64,000 bases of DNA, from positions 124,001-188,000 of the forward strand of contig CAJNCF010000003.1 of assembly GCA_905221195.1 (NCBI GenBank), written 5' to 3'. The number at the start of each line of letters is the position of its first letter. The first letter of the stretch is position 1. The translations under genes and the position numbers were made by a program. The stretch comes from a bacterium (GTDB lineage Bacteria; Bacillota; Bacilli; Lactobacillales; Streptococcaceae). A model generated the notes under the pieces. It saw nothing but the letters and a program-made list of their open reading frames with translations, was not told the DNA's origin and searched no databases. Below are positions 19,502-30,700 of the stretch, piece after piece.

Positions 19502-20218
19502 TTAGAATCCATCTACGTTTGTGTAGATTTTTTGGACGTCTTCGTCGTCTTCAAGAACACTGTAAAGTTTTTCGAAGGTTTCAAGGTCATCACCTGACAA
19601 TTCCACTTCTGACTGAGGAATCATTTCCAATTCAGTAACTTGGAATTCTTCGACACCTGACTCACGAAGGGCAACGATAGCCTTGTGAAGATCAGTTGGA
19701 GCTGTGTAAACAGTGATTGTTCCTTCTTCTGCCTCTACATCGTCCACATCCACATCTGCTTCTAGCAATTGCTCAAAAACCGCGTCCGCATCTTCACCTG
19801 CAAATACGATAACACCCTTATTGTCAAAGAGGTAAGAAACAGAACCTGAAGCACCCATGTTTCCACCATTTTTACCAAAGGCTGCACGAACATTAGCCGC
19901 TGTACGGTTAACGTTAGAAGTCAAGGTATCAACGATCAACATAGAACCGTTCGGTCCAAAACCTTCGTAACGTCCTTCTGTAAAGGTTTCGTCTGTGTTT
20001 CCTTTTGCTTTATCAATCGCTTTATCGATAACGTGTTTCGGCACTTGGGCTTGTTTAGCACGGTCGATAACGAATTTCAAAGCAGTGTTTGATTCTGGGT
20101 CTGGATCACCTTTTTTAGCTGCTACATAGATTTCTACACCAAATTTTGCATATACTTTAGAGTTAGCTCCATCTTTAGCCGTTTTCTTGGCTACGATATT
20201 GGCCCATTTACGTCCCAT
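19502..20218 (-). CDS. YebC/PmpR family transcriptional/translational regulator
   Basis: 238-residue protein starting [20 protein letters not shown], with the three-domain YebC fold and the conserved [19 protein letters not shown] segment. Members bind DNA as regulators or, in recent reports, help ribosomes through proline stretches; which applies here is open. Monocistronic, with a BOX element immediately downstream. Confidence 0.92.
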   Translation of the reverse strand: MGRKWANIVAKKTAKDGANSKVYAKFGVEIYVAAKKGDPDPESNTALKFVIDRAKQAQVPKHVIDKAIDKAKGNTDETFTEGRYEGFGPNGSMLIVDTLTSNVNRTAANVRAAFGKNGGNMGASGSVSYLFDNKGVIVFAGEDADAVFEQLLEADVDVDDVEAEEGTITVYTAPTDLHKAIVALRESGVEEFQVTELEMIPQSEVELSGDDLETFEKLYSVLEDDEDVQKIYTNVDGF

Positions 20219-20314
20219 TAGGAATCTCCTTTTTTCACATTTTAATCTTTCTTATTATAACACAAGTTTTTTCGATTTTCACTAGAGGAAATAGATTTTA
20301 TTCAGCAAATCCAG

Positions 20315-21685
20315 CTATGATGACAGTTTTGTTGCCAAGATGGCCTTGCCTTCTTTTATCAAGGGATGACGGAACAGTGAAAAGTACAGTTGAATGGTCA
20401 TGGCAACCCAGATAAGGGGTTCACAAAGGATAACACCCTTATATCCTGCCCAAGGAATAATCAAGACCACAAAAGCGATTTTTCCGATTAGTTCAATAAA
20501 GCTAGAAACCAGAGGAAGGATCTTTTGTCCCAAGCCCTGTAAACAATTGCGATAAATCAGTAAGAGACTCAAAATGGGATAAAAGGCTGAGCTGATTTGC
20601 AGGTAGAGACTACCATTTTCTACCAAGTAACCATCCGTCGAACTGGCCAAGAAGGAAACCAAGGTAGGACTGGCAAAAAAGAGGAAGACACAAACAAAAA
20701 CTGCCCAGGACATGCTTAGACGACTGCCAATTCGAAGTCCTTGAACAATGCGGTCTGGTCGCTTGGCACCAAGATTCTGCGAAGTAAAGGTCGTCATCGA
20801 GGCAGAAATAGCGGTCATAGGAAGAAGGGCGAAGGCCATAATGCGTCGAGCTGCCGTCTGAGCACTGATAATTACGGCACCAAAGGTATTAACAGAAGAC
20901 TGTAAAATCACGCTACCGATAGATACAATGGAACTCATCAAGCCCATAGCCAAACCTTGCTCCAAAAGATCCGCATACAAGGCCTTGTCCCATTTGAAAT
21001 GCTTAAACTGAGGCAAAAGTTCTGGCACGCTCTTACGAATATAGTAAAAGCAGAGAACCGCTGATAAACCTTGCGAAATGATGGTAGCAAGTCCTGCGGA
21101 TTGAACTCCCAGATGCAGTTGCGTAATAAAATACAAATCCAGAACCACATTAACCAAAGCAGAGAAAATCAGGAAGCCAAGGGCTGCTAGACTGTCCCCA
21201 ATAGACCGCAACAAGCCTGCAAAGAGATTATAGGCAAAGCTGACACCGACACAGGTCACAATCATAGAAATATATTGATAGGACTGGGGAAGGATTTCTG
21301 CAGGAGTATCTAGGTATTGCAAAAGAGGATATAGACCGACAAAGCCCATCAACATTACCAGAATGCTCAAAAGAGCACCTAAAATCCAAGTGGCTGCTAC
21401 CGCTTCCTTGATTTTAGTAAAATTCCGAGCCCCATAATAGCGGGCAATGACAATCCCCATCCCATTACCAACACCAAGAGTAAAGCCTATAATCAAGTCA
21501 AAAATGGCTGTTGTTGCCCCAACCGCAGCCAAGGAATCTTGTCCAAGAAAACGTCCAACAATCAAGACATCAGCAGTGTTATAGAGCTGTTGGAAAATAT
21601 TGGACAGCAAGATTGGGAAGGCAAAACTCAAAAGCGAGGGAAGAATAGGACCATGAATCAAGTCCACTGTTCGTTTTTTATTCAT
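20315..21685 (-). CDS. dinF: MATE-family efflux protein DinF
   Basis: 456-residue membrane protein with about 12 helices and two MatE repeats, probably a cation-coupled multidrug antiporter. In pneumococcus dinF is co-transcribed with cinA and recA during competence, and the same order is present here (114 bp after recA). What differs is the downstream neighbour: yebC instead of lytA. Confidence 0.92.
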   Translation of the reverse strand: MNKKRTVDLIHGPILPSLLSFAFPILLSNIFQQLYNTADVLIVGRFLGQDSLAAVGATTAIFDLIIGFTLGVGNGMGIVIARYYGARNFTKIKEAVAATWILGALLSILVMLMGFVGLYPLLQYLDTPAEILPQSYQYISMIVTCVGVSFAYNLFAGLLRSIGDSLAALGFLIFSALVNVVLDLYFITQLHLGVQSAGLATIISQGLSAVLCFYYIRKSVPELLPQFKHFKWDKALYADLLEQGLAMGLMSSIVSIGSVILQSSVNTFGAVIISAQTAARRIMAFALLPMTAISASMTTFTSQNLGAKRPDRIVQGLRIGSRLSMSWAVFVCVFLFFASPTLVSFLASSTDGYLVENGSLYLQISSAFYPILSLLLIYRNCLQGLGQKILPLVSSFIELIGKIAFVVLIIPWAGYKGVILCEPLIWVAMTIQLYFSLFRHPLIKEGKAILATKLSS

Positions 21686-21799
21686 AAGGCTATTATATCA
21701 GCTTTCTAGAGGAGCGACAAGAAACAGCAAACTATACGCGAGCTGAAGACCAGAACTAGGCAACGAAAAAGCAGCGGATTTCTCCACTACTTTAACAGC

Positions 21800-22966
21800 C
21801 TATTCTTCAATTTCAATTTCAAGTTCATCGCCTAGGTCAAGCGTGACTTCTTCATTCACAGAATCTGCTTGGACTGCGTCATCTTTTTTAGTTTCAACAC
21901 CTTCTACAGAAGCTTCTTCTCCATCAATCAAACCAAATTGAACACGGACTTGATGGTCAATTTCATCAAAGATTTCTGGGTTATCTGCCAAGTATTTCTT
22001 AGCATTTTCAGAACCTTGCCCGATTTTTTCATCCTTGTAAGAGTACCAAGCTCCTGCTTTTTTGATGATATCCAAATCGCTTGCGATTTTTAAGAGTTCA
22101 CCAGTCTTAGAAATCCCTTCTCCGTACATGATTTCAACGAAGGCTTCCTTAAATGGCGGAGCCACCTTGTTTTTCACGACCTTAATCTTAGTTTCCTTAC
22201 CGACATTGGTGTCTTTCTGGTCACCAGTTCCCTTGATTTGCGTGCTTCCACGAACATCCAAACGGACTGATGCGTAGAATTTCAAGGCACGTCCACCAGG
22301 AGTTGTTTCTGGATTTCCAAACATCACCCCAACTTTTTCACGTAATTGGTTGATAAAGATGGCAATTGTTTTGGTTTTATTGATAGAAGCACCGAGCTTA
22401 CGCATAGCCTGGCTCATCATACGAGCCTGCAAACCAACGTGGCTATCACCGATATCTCCATCAATTTCCGCACGAGGTACGAGGGCCGCAACTGAGTCAA
22501 CTACGACAAGATCCACAGCACCTGAGTCAATCAATTTTCCTGCAATCTCAAGACCTTGCTCTCCTGAGTCTGGTTGTGACAAGAGCAATTCGTCAATGTT
22601 GACCCCAAGGGCCGCAGCATAAGCTGGGTCAAGGGCATGCTCTGCATCGATAAAGGCTGCAATCCCACCTTCTTTTTGTGCTTGCGCAACTGCATGAAGG
22701 GCAACTGTTGTCTTACCAGATGACTCTGGCCCATAGATTTCAATGATACGTCCCTTAGGATAACCACCTGAACCAAGGGCAATATCGAGAGCCAAGGAAC
22801 CTGAGCTCATCACTTGCACCTTTTGCTCGGCACGTTCACCCAAACGCATGATTGACCCCTTACCAAAGTCTTTCTCAATCAATTTAAGAGCATCATTCAA
22901 GGCTTTTTCACGTTCTGCCCCGAATTTTTTTGAAATTTCATCTAATTTTTTTGGTTTTTTCGCCAT
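21800..22966 (-). CDS. recA: Recombinase RecA
   Basis: 388-residue DNA recombinase and LexA co-protease. Walker [10 protein letters not shown] is at residues 79-87 and the DNA-binding loop region [20 protein letters not shown] is intact. The C-terminal tail is strongly acidic, ending [12 protein letters not shown]. Second gene of the cinA-recA-dinF late competence operon, 54 bp after cinA. Confidence 0.98.
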   Translation of the reverse strand: MAKKPKKLDEISKKFGAEREKALNDALKLIEKDFGKGSIMRLGERAEQKVQVMSSGSLALDIALGSGGYPKGRIIEIYGPESSGKTTVALHAVAQAQKEGGIAAFIDAEHALDPAYAAALGVNIDELLLSQPDSGEQGLEIAGKLIDSGAVDLVVVDSVAALVPRAEIDGDIGDSHVGLQARMMSQAMRKLGASINKTKTIAIFINQLREKVGVMFGNPETTPGGRALKFYASVRLDVRGSTQIKGTGDQKDTNVGKETKIKVVKNKVAPPFKEAFVEIMYGEGISKTGELLKIASDLDIIKKAGAWYSYKDEKIGQGSENAKKYLADNPEIFDEIDHQVRVQFGLIDGEEASVEGVETKKDDAVQADSVNEEVTLDLGDELEIEIEE

Positions 22967-23020
22967 TCTATTCTCCTACATTCTAATGGTCCTCAGACCT
23001 ATCTACTATTATATCAAAAG

Positions 23021-24277
23021 TTAGTCACTTAATAAAGCCTTGCGAACTAGGTTAAAGGCATGCATAACCGCAATGTGACGTACATCTGCTCGACTTCTGC
23101 CTCCAATATTCACCTTGATGACCTTAGTTCCATGTTCTTGCGCCAAGCCTATGTAAACTGTCCCAGCTGGGTGCCCATCTAGGCTATCTGGTCCTGCCAC
23201 TCCAGTCAAACTAATGCCAAAATCAGACTGGGTCTTGCTTCGTGCCTGCTCAGCCATCTTCTGAGCTGTAAATTCAGACACCACACCATGTTCTTCCAAA
23301 TCCTTGACAGAAATATCCAACATCTTTGATTTTTCCTCCAGGCTATAGGTCACAAAACCACCCTTAAATATACTTGAAGCTCCTGAAAAATCCGCCACAG
23401 TAGCTTGGAAAAGCCCTGCCGTCAAACTCTCTGCGGCCGTGATGGTTTTCCCTTGCTTTTTCAGTTCTTCTACCACAATGCTAGCCAAACTAGTCTCTTC
23501 CCCATAACCATAACAAAGTTCTCGCAAAGAAAGTCCTTCAAAGGTCTGGCGACTCAAGATTTGATTTTCCAAAATATCCAACGCTTGATTCGCCTCTTCT
23601 TGACTGCTAGCTTTTGTTGACAGGCGCAGAGTGACTTCTCCTGTCTTGGCATAGGGGGCCAAGGTCGGATCTGTCTGATTAGCAATCAAATCAGCCAAAA
23701 TGGTTACCAGCTGACTTTCGCCAATTCCAAAGAAACGAAGAACTCGGGAATACAGCTTGCTCCCTGTCATCAACTTGGGTAGAAGCTGCTTTAAGACCAT
23801 GGGTTTCAATTCACTTGGTGGACCAGGAAGGACGACATAGGTCACTCCGTCAACTTCTAAGATTCCTCCAACAGCCAATCCTGTTTCGTTTGGTAGTGGA
23901 GTCGCTCCTTCTACAAGTTGGGCTTGTCTTTCATTATTCGGTGTTCGAGCATAGTCTGGTCTCTGGGTAAAAAAGACGTCCAACTTCGCCTGCGCCTGAG
24001 GATCGAAGACTAATTCTTTCCCTAAAAATTTAGCCAAAGTTTGTTTAGTCAAATCGTCCTCAGTCGGTCCCAAACCACCTATCAAAATCACCAGACTACT
24101 ACGTTGACTGGCAATCTCAAGCAAAGACAAGAGACGAGCTTCATTGTCTCCTACAGCCGTCTGAAAATATACGTCTACTCCAATTTCTGCTAGTTTTTCC
24201 GATAAAAACTGAGCATTGGTGTTGACAATCTGTCCTGTCAAAATCTCTGTTCCAACAGCAATGATTTCTGCTTTCAT
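23021..24277 (-). CDS. cinA: Competence/damage-inducible protein CinA
   Basis: 418 residues: N-terminal MoaB/MogA-like domain (about 1-170, with [13 protein letters not shown] and GGLGPTEDD) and C-terminal CinA domain (about 255-415, with AAESLTAGL and SLTGVAGPD), related to NMN amidohydrolases. In pneumococcus it localises RecA to the membrane during transformation. A perfect cin-box lies just upstream, so induction by ComX is expected. AGGAGG precedes the start. Confidence 0.96.
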   Translation of the reverse strand: MKAEIIAVGTEILTGQIVNTNAQFLSEKLAEIGVDVYFQTAVGDNEARLLSLLEIASQRSSLVILIGGLGPTEDDLTKQTLAKFLGKELVFDPQAQAKLDVFFTQRPDYARTPNNERQAQLVEGATPLPNETGLAVGGILEVDGVTYVVLPGPPSELKPMVLKQLLPKLMTGSKLYSRVLRFFGIGESQLVTILADLIANQTDPTLAPYAKTGEVTLRLSTKASSQEEANQALDILENQILSRQTFEGLSLRELCYGYGEETSLASIVVEELKKQGKTITAAESLTAGLFQATVADFSGASSIFKGGFVTYSLEEKSKMLDISVKDLEEHGVVSEFTAQKMAEQARSKTQSDFGISLTGVAGPDSLDGHPAGTVYIGLAQEHGTKVIKVNIGGRSRADVRHIAVMHAFNLVRKALLSD

Positions 24278-24294
24278 GTTTCCTCCTACCTATC

Positions 24295-24302
24295 TATTCG
24301 TA
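24295..24302 (-). promoter_or_regulatory. ComX (SigX) cin-box
   Basis: TACGAATA on the minus strand, preceded by a T-rich stretch and placed 18 bp upstream of the cinA start codon. This is the exact octamer recognised by the competence sigma factor at late competence genes. Confidence 0.88.
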
Positions 24303-24314
24303 TTTTTTTGAAAA

Positions 24315-24338
24315 AATCGCAGGAAATTTCCCACGATT
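24315..24338 (-). terminator. Terminator between the LCP gene and cinA
   Basis: Stem AATCG-GGAAA/TTTCC-CGATT with a T-run on the minus strand. It sits between the upstream gene's stop codon and the cin-box, and helps make cinA dependent on ComX. Confidence 0.7.
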
Positions 24339-24365
24339 GATTTTTTATTTGTATCAAAAAACAAA

Positions 24366-25418
24366 CTATTCTACTTCATTTGTTACAAAGACGCCTTGTT
24401 GTTGATTATCCCCATTATCAACAGGCACCCGTCCAAACAAATCTTCAAATAAGACAACATTTGTTTCAAGCTGAGTGACTTCTTCTTGTCCCAAAGAACG
24501 TCGCAATATATTCTGCATTTCCAACATATGCTCTCTAGAAACAATCTGGTAAGAAATACCTTGCAACATCTCTCCCTCACCCTTCAACTGTTGTGATTCA
24601 ATGGTTTTAAATGAATCTTTATAACCCAACAAGTTCGGAATACTTTTTGCAGATAAATCAATATTAGTCTGCATATTGGTACTTAGAGCTTTTAAGATAG
24701 ACTGATAGTGACTGACACTATCCAAACTAAGAACTTTTTCAACAACTTTTTGAATGACTTCACGCTGACGCTTCTGACGTCCGTAGTCTCCTTCTGGATC
24801 TTGATACCGCATGCGTGAATAAACAAGCGCTTCCTCTCCATTTATTTTCTGTTCTCCAACGCCAATAGAAATGGTGTTAAATTCTTCTTGGTCACTGATA
24901 GAAATCGGGAAACCTAGCGTGTTATTGACGGTAATGCCACCTACTGCATCGACTAATTGTTGCAATCCTTGCATATTAACCATAATGTAGCGATCGATGT
25001 GGATATTCATCATCTTTTGAATTGTTTCTATAGCAAGTTCTGCTCCACCACCAGCATAGGCAGCGTTTAACTTCGCTTCTTCAATACGACCATCTTTATG
25101 CTGAATTTTAGTCAGAATATCACGTTCCAAACTCAACATCATGGTTTTCTTTGTGTGAGGATTGACGGTCAGCAAAATCATACTGTCACTATTTCCAGCC
25201 CACTGATCCGTACGTTCCACATTCCCAGTATCAACTCCCATCAACAGAATGGTCATGGGTTCAGTTGCTTCGATAACCTTGGTTTCTTCTCCAATTTTTT
25301 TATAGGTTTTTGATAAGGTTTGTGTACCTTGCTGATAAATGGTATAGGCAAAGACACCCACACCCAAAACTGTCACAGCTAGAAAAGCTAGCACCATTCC
25401 AATAATTTTTTTAACCAT
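24366..25418 (-). CDS. LytR-CpsA-Psr (LCP) family protein
   Basis: 350-residue type II membrane protein: short cytoplasmic N-terminus, one helix (about 5-27) and an extracellular LCP domain (about 55-260) with the conserved arginines and aspartates of the phosphotransferase pocket (MTILLMGVDTGN, DSMILLTVNP, SLERDILT, SRMRYQDPEGDYGR). LCP enzymes attach teichoic acids or capsule to peptidoglycan from undecaprenyl-linked precursors. It begins 8 bp after the GNAT gene, in an operon tsaE-GNAT-LCP as in pneumococcus, where this gene is named lytR. Confidence 0.92.
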   Translation of the reverse strand: MVKKIIGMVLAFLAVTVLGVGVFAYTIYQQGTQTLSKTYKKIGEETKVIEATEPMTILLMGVDTGNVERTDQWAGNSDSMILLTVNPHTKKTMMLSLERDILTKIQHKDGRIEEAKLNAAYAGGGAELAIETIQKMMNIHIDRYIMVNMQGLQQLVDAVGGITVNNTLGFPISISDQEEFNTISIGVGEQKINGEEALVYSRMRYQDPEGDYGRQKRQREVIQKVVEKVLSLDSVSHYQSILKALSTNMQTNIDLSAKSIPNLLGYKDSFKTIESQQLKGEGEMLQGISYQIVSREHMLEMQNILRRSLGQEEVTQLETNVVLFEDLFGRVPVDNGDNQQQGVFVTNEVE

Positions 25419-25425
25419 ATTTCTA

Positions 25426-25944
25426 CTAATCTATCAGTTTACCCATCAAGTAAACATCAATAAATTTCCCTTCTTCTATATATGCCCCACGCTCTTGGCG
25501 ACCTTCAATTACAAAGCCATGCTTTTGATAAAGATGGACTGCAGCTTGATTACGAGTTTGGACAGTCAGTTGGAGACGACGCAGAATGCCACTTGCTTGT
25601 GCCCACTCTATCGCTTCTTCTAGCAAAAAACTTCCCAATCCATTATTCCAATATTTCTTACCAATCACAATAAAGAGATCTCCAATATGACGAACTCTCT
25701 TGCGTTGATCAGCTGTGATATTTACAAGACCAGCTATTTCGTCATTCAGTAAGGCCAGTAAAGTGATTTGATTTTCCGAGTGAGCCTGTTTATCCAAAAA
25801 TAGCTCCATCTCAGTATCTGTCATCAAAATACCATCCCCGTCTAGGCTGGTAAAATCTGTCTCCAAACTCACACAATTTAAAAATGATACTAAAGTCGCC
25901 GCATCTTCAATTTCTGCTTCCCTAATGAGCAACTCATACTCCAT
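25426..25944 (-). CDS. GNAT-family N-acetyltransferase
   Basis: 172 residues with a complete GNAT fold. The acetyl-CoA loop lies at KKYWNNGLGSFLLEEAIEWA (about 95-114), followed by LRRLQLTVQTRNQAAVHLYQKHGF. Substrate unknown. Its start overlaps the tsaE stop by 11 bp, so it is translated in the same operon. Confidence 0.9.
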   Translation of the reverse strand: MEYELLIREAEIEDAATLVSFLNCVSLETDFTSLDGDGILMTDTEMELFLDKQAHSENQITLLALLNDEIAGLVNITADQRKRVRHIGDLFIVIGKKYWNNGLGSFLLEEAIEWAQASGILRRLQLTVQTRNQAAVHLYQKHGFVIEGRQERGAYIEEGKFIDVYLMGKLID

Positions 25945-26377
25945 GTTGAAACTCCTCTAAGAGTTTTTCTGCACGCAAACCCTTGGCTTGGAAGTTTAAT
26001 CTGCGACCGTCTTCTTCTTTTAGAATTTCCAATTCTAAATAAGTATCTGGTAGGTCATCACCTAAAAGATGTCCCCACTCAATGACAGTTACCCCACCAC
26101 CAAAGAGAAACTCATCCAAGTCAATAGAATCAGCATCCCCCTCGATACGATAAACATCTAAATGGTAAAGTGGAAGACGACCTTCATACTCTCTCACGAT
26201 AGTATAAGTTGGACTCTTAATCATCTGAGAAATCTGTAATCCCTTAGCAAGGCCTTTTGTAAAGGTTGTTTTACCTGCACCAAGTTCTCCAGTTAAGATT
26301 AAAACATCATTCTTTTCTAATAGATGACCCAAGCGTTCCCCTAAAGATTGTAGCTCTTCTTCATTTTTTGTGTACAT
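25934..26377 (-). CDS. tsaE: tRNA t6A biosynthesis ATPase TsaE
   Basis: 147-residue P-loop ATPase needed with TsaB and TsaD to make t6A37 in ANN-decoding tRNAs. Walker A GELGAGKTT is at residues 30-38, with the family motif SPTYTIVREYEG and the HLDVYR segment. First gene of the tsaE-GNAT-LCP operon. Confidence 0.95.
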   Translation of the reverse strand: MYTKNEEELQSLGERLGHLLEKNDVLILTGELGAGKTTFTKGLAKGLQISQMIKSPTYTIVREYEGRLPLYHLDVYRIEGDADSIDLDEFLFGGGVTVIEWGHLLGDDLPDTYLELEILKEEDGRRLNFQAKGLRAEKLLEEFQHGV

Positions 26378-26472
26378 ACCTCTATTATACCAAAAAGTTA
26401 TTCTTTGTCGAGATATTATCTGTGAAGTCCAGATTATGAATTATGAGACTTGGGCTGGTTCTTGTTCTGATT

Positions 26473-27105
26473 TTAAAATAGGAACAGTAAAAAGAGAACT
26501 AATAATATATCTCTCATCAAATGGCTATAAAATGAAACTTCCCAGCGAATGACTCTTGGCACCAACAGGCCTAGAAAAAACATTCCCAAGGCAATATAAA
26601 ATGTCATGGATAATATTGACCAAGGATTTTTGAGAACGATTAAAATAGCTAGTCCACTGATAAAACAGATTTGCTTTTTACCCAAAATCTTTTTCAAGGC
26701 ATATAGATACTTCTGAATCGGCAGAAAGACTAACAAATCAATACCGAATAAGAAAAAGAAACTCGGTAGAAAGACTTCCACAAACTCTTCACCTGTTGCC
26801 CTTCCCGTAAGAACATATTCTATGATAATTAAAGCTAAACCTAAAACATTTACCAATAGCAACAGAGTATACAAGAATTGTTTGCTATCTTCTTTAAAAA
26901 CTGAATAATATTGATTTTGTCGTCCTTTATAGTAGTTTAGTCCTGCCCCAATACTCGCAAGTAGCAACATACCCACTAAATAATAAAAGCAGTTTTGATT
27001 TAACATCAAGGACCAAGTAGATAAACTTAAACAAGAACAGCCACCAAGTCCAAAAACCGTCAGCAATAACAAAACTTGAATTTGCTTTTTCATTCTTTCC
27101 ATCAT
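26473..27105 (-). CDS. Multi-pass membrane protein of unknown function
   Basis: 210 residues, mostly hydrophobic, with six or seven predicted helices (for example FYYLVGMLLLASIGAGLNYY and LYTLLLLVNVLGLALIIIEY) and very few polar loops. No motif I recognise. It stands alone between tsaE and ndk with an AGGGAGGG ribosome site. A real gene by length and coding quality, but no function can be proposed. Confidence 0.7.
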   Translation of the reverse strand: MMERMKKQIQVLLLLTVFGLGGCSCLSLSTWSLMLNQNCFYYLVGMLLLASIGAGLNYYKGRQNQYYSVFKEDSKQFLYTLLLLVNVLGLALIIIEYVLTGRATGEEFVEVFLPSFFFLFGIDLLVFLPIQKYLYALKKILGKKQICFISGLAILIVLKNPWSILSMTFYIALGMFFLGLLVPRVIRWEVSFYSHLMRDILLVLFLLFLF

Positions 27106-27203
27106 TTTCCCTCCCTTACTTGTTCTTATTATATGCTAGAAATCCTCACTTTTGCTAGAATATTTCTCAACTGTCAGTTTTCTACTCTAAAACGCAAAAA
27201 AAG

Positions 27204-27230
27204 TTTGATGCAAGTAACACTTACATCAAA
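27204..27230 (-). terminator. Terminator of ndk
   Basis: TTTGATG/CATCAAA stem followed on the minus strand by CTTTTTTT, 7 bp past the ndk stop codon. Confidence 0.8.
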
Positions 27231-27237
27231 CTTTTTG

Positions 27238-27660
27238 CTATTTTTCCTTAAACCAAAGAGCAATTTCTCGCTTAGCTGACTCTTCTGAATCTGAACCATG
27301 TACAACATTTTGGATAACCTTATTTTCTCCAGCAGCTTTTGCAAAATCACCTCGAATAGTTCCTGGTAAAGCTTCTTCTGGACGAGTTGCCCCCATCATA
27401 GTCCGCCAAGTTTCGATTACTTTGGGACCTGAAATAACACCCACAAGAACTGATCCTGAAGTCATAAATTCACGAATCGGTGGGTAAAAACTCTGACCAA
27501 CCAAGTCCTGATAGTGCTGGTCAATCAACTCTTCTGAAAGCTGTGAACGCAACTCCAATTTTTCGATTGTAAATCCACGTTGTTCGATGCGTTTCAACAC
27601 TTCACCCACTAGTCCTCTTTTTACACCATCTGGTTTAATGATAAAAAATGTTTGTTCCAT
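27238..27660 (-). CDS. ndk: Nucleoside diphosphate kinase
   Basis: 140 residues. It transfers the gamma phosphate of ATP to NDPs through a phosphohistidine: H121 in NVVHGSDS. The start [20 protein letters not shown] and the Kpn-loop region ([15 protein letters not shown]) are intact. Monocistronic, with a good terminator. Confidence 0.96.
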   Translation of the reverse strand: MEQTFFIIKPDGVKRGLVGEVLKRIEQRGFTIEKLELRSQLSEELIDQHYQDLVGQSFYPPIREFMTSGSVLVGVISGPKVIETWRTMMGATRPEEALPGTIRGDFAKAAGENKVIQNVVHGSDSEESAKREIALWFKEK

Positions 27661-27738
27661 ACCCGTCTCCTTTGTCAGCTTCTTTCTTTTATTTTACCAC
27701 ATTTCATGAAAAAATGGAGAAAGTTTTCAGAAAAGAGA

Positions 27739-27759
27739 AAGAGAACCCGAAGGCTCTCT
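27739..27759 (-). terminator. Terminator of the rpoBC operon
   Basis: GAGAGCC-TTCG-GGTTCTC hairpin with a stable tetraloop-like centre, followed on the minus strand by a T-rich run, 10 bp past the rpoC stop codon. Confidence 0.75.
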
Positions 27760-27768
27760 CATCTGCTT

Positions 27769-30700
27769 TTATTCTACTGTTTCTTCCACAGTTTCAACGG
27801 CAGTATCCACAACTACTTCTGTTGTTTCTTCATTTTCTTCTTCCTCTACTGGAGGATTAAGGTATTCTTCTTCGTTGATAGCATGTGGTTCAAGGTTACG
27901 GTAACGTGCCATACCAGTACCTGCTGGGATGATTTTACCGATGATAACATTTTCTTTAAGTCCAAGGAGATGGTCTTTCTTACCACGGATGGCTGCATCT
28001 GTAAGGACACGAGTTGTTTCCTGGAAGGAAGCCGCTGACAAGAAACTGTTGGTTTCAAGTGAGGCTTTGGTAATTCCCATAAGGACTGGTCGACCAGTCG
28101 CTGGAACTCCACCTGCAATAAGGACATCTTTGTTGGCGTCTGTAAAGTCATTGATATCCATGAGGGTACCCATGAGAAGATCTGTGTCACCTGGATCCAT
28201 GACACGGACTTTACGGATCATTTGACGAACCATTACCTCGATGTGTTTGTCACCAATTTCTACCCCTTGGCTGCGGTAAACTTTTTGTACTTCACCAAGA
28301 AGATAAGTTTCAACTGACAAGACATCACGAACTGCAAGGAGACGTTTCGGTTGGATAGAACCTTCTGTAAGAGCAGCACCACGCGCTACTTGGTCTCCAA
28401 CTTCAACACGCATACGAGCGGTAAATGGAACGACATATTCACCTTCGCCAGTTTCACCCTTAACAAAGACTTTCTTAGTACGAGTTGATGCATCTTCTTC
28501 GATAGCGGTAACTTGCCCCTTAACCTCTGTGATAACCGCTTCCCCTTTAGGATTACGGGCTTCAAAGATTTCTTGGACACGAGGAAGACCCTGAGTGATA
28601 TCGGTATTTGAGGCAACCCCACCCGTGTGGAAGGTACGCATTGTAAGCTGTGTACCAGGTTCCCCGATAGATTGGGCAGCGATTGTCCCAACTGCTTCAC
28701 CAACTTCAACCGCATCACCAGTCGCCAAGTTGATACCGTAACAGTGACGGCAGACACCGTGACGAGTATTACATGTAAATACGGAGCGGATAGTGACTTC
28801 TTCCACACCAGCATTGACAATTTCACGCGCCTTGTCTTCTGTGATCAATTCATTTGGACCAATGATCACTGCACCAGTTTCTGGATGTTTAACAGTTTTC
28901 TTAGTGTAACGACCATTGAGACGCTCTTCAAGAGACTCGATCATCTCTTTTCCTTCTGCGATAGAGCGGATCAAGAGACCACGGTCAGTTCCACAGTCGT
29001 CCTCACGGATAATAACGTCTTGGGCAACGTCAACCAAACGACGAGTCAAGTAACCTGAGTCGGCTGTCTTAAGGGCCGTATCAGTCATACCTTTACGCGC
29101 ACCGTGAGTTGAGAAGAACATTTCGAGTACTGACAAACCTTCACGGAAGTTTGAAAGGATCGGCAATTCCATGATACGTCCGTTCGGAGCAGCCATCAGA
29201 CCACGCATACCTGCAAGCTGTGAGAAGTTTGAGATGTTACCACGGGCTCCTGAGTCCATCATCATAACGATTGGATTCTTAGGATCTTGGTTGGCAATCA
29301 AGCGTTTCTCAAGTTTTTCACGAGCAGCACGCCATTCAGCTGTAACAGCATTGTAACGCTCGTCGTCTGTGATCATACCACGACGGAATTGTTTTGTGAT
29401 TTGTTCTACACGTTTGTGTGATTCTTCAATGATTTCAGCCTTGTCATCAACGACTGGGATATCGGCAATCCCCACTGTCAATCCTGCAAGAGTTGAGTGG
29501 TGGTAACCGAGGTTCTTCATACGGTCAAGTAGGGCAGAAGTTTCTGTCGTACGGAAACGTTTGAAGATTTCAGCGATGATATTTCCAAGATTTTTCTTCT
29601 TGAATGGAGGGTTGAGTTCAAGTTTGCTGATTGCTTCCTTGATATCTCCACCTAGTGGCAAGAAGTATTTAGCTGGAACACCTTCTGTTAAGTTGGCATT
29701 TGTTGGTTCTTGCAAGTAAGGCAGACCCTCTGGCATGATGTCGTTGAAGAGGATTTTACCAACTGTTGTAAGCAAGACCTTATGTTTTTGCTCTTCTGTC
29801 CATGGTTTGTTAAGGCTGTCTGTTGCGATACCAACACGTGAGTGGAGGTGAACATAACCATTGCGGTAAGCCATAACAGCTTCATCACGGTCTTTGAAGA
29901 CCATTCCTTCACCTTCACGACCAGCTTCTTCCATAGTCAAGTAGTAGTTACCCAAAACCATATCCTGAGATGGAGTAACAACTGGTTTACCATCTTTCGG
30001 GTTCAAGATGTGCTCAGCAGCGAGCATGAGGATACGCGCTTCTGCTTGAGCTTCTTCTGAAAGCGGTACGTGGATGGCCATTTGGTCCCCGTCAAAGTCG
30101 GCATTGTAGGCTTCACAGACAAGCGGGTGCAAGCGAAGGGCCTTACCATCAATCAAGACTGGCTCGAAAGCTTGGATACCCAAGCGGTGAAGGGTCGGTG
30201 CGCGGTTAAGAAGTACTGGGTGTTCTTTAATCACTTCTTCAAGGATATCCCAGATACGCTCATCTCCACGTTCCACCAAGCGTTTAGCTGCTTTGACGTT
30301 TTGCACGATATCACGGGCAACGATTTCACGCATAACGAATGGTTTAAAGAGCTCAATCGCCATTTCACGTGGCACACCACATTGGTACATCTTAAGCGTT
30401 GGACCAACGGCGATAACGGAACGTCCTGAGAAGTCAACACGTTTACCGAGCAAGTTTTGACGGAAGCGTCCTTGTTTACCTTTAAGCATATGGCTCAATG
30501 ATTTCAATGGACGGCTACCTGGTCCTGTGATTGGACGACCACGACGGCCATTGTCAATCAAAGCGTCAACCGCTTCTTGAAGCATACGCTTCTCGTTTTG
30601 AACGATGATACCTGGTGCATTCAACTCAAGCAAACGAGCTAAACGGTTGTTACGGTTGATAACACGGCGGTAAAGGTCGTTCAAGTCAGATGAGGCAAAA

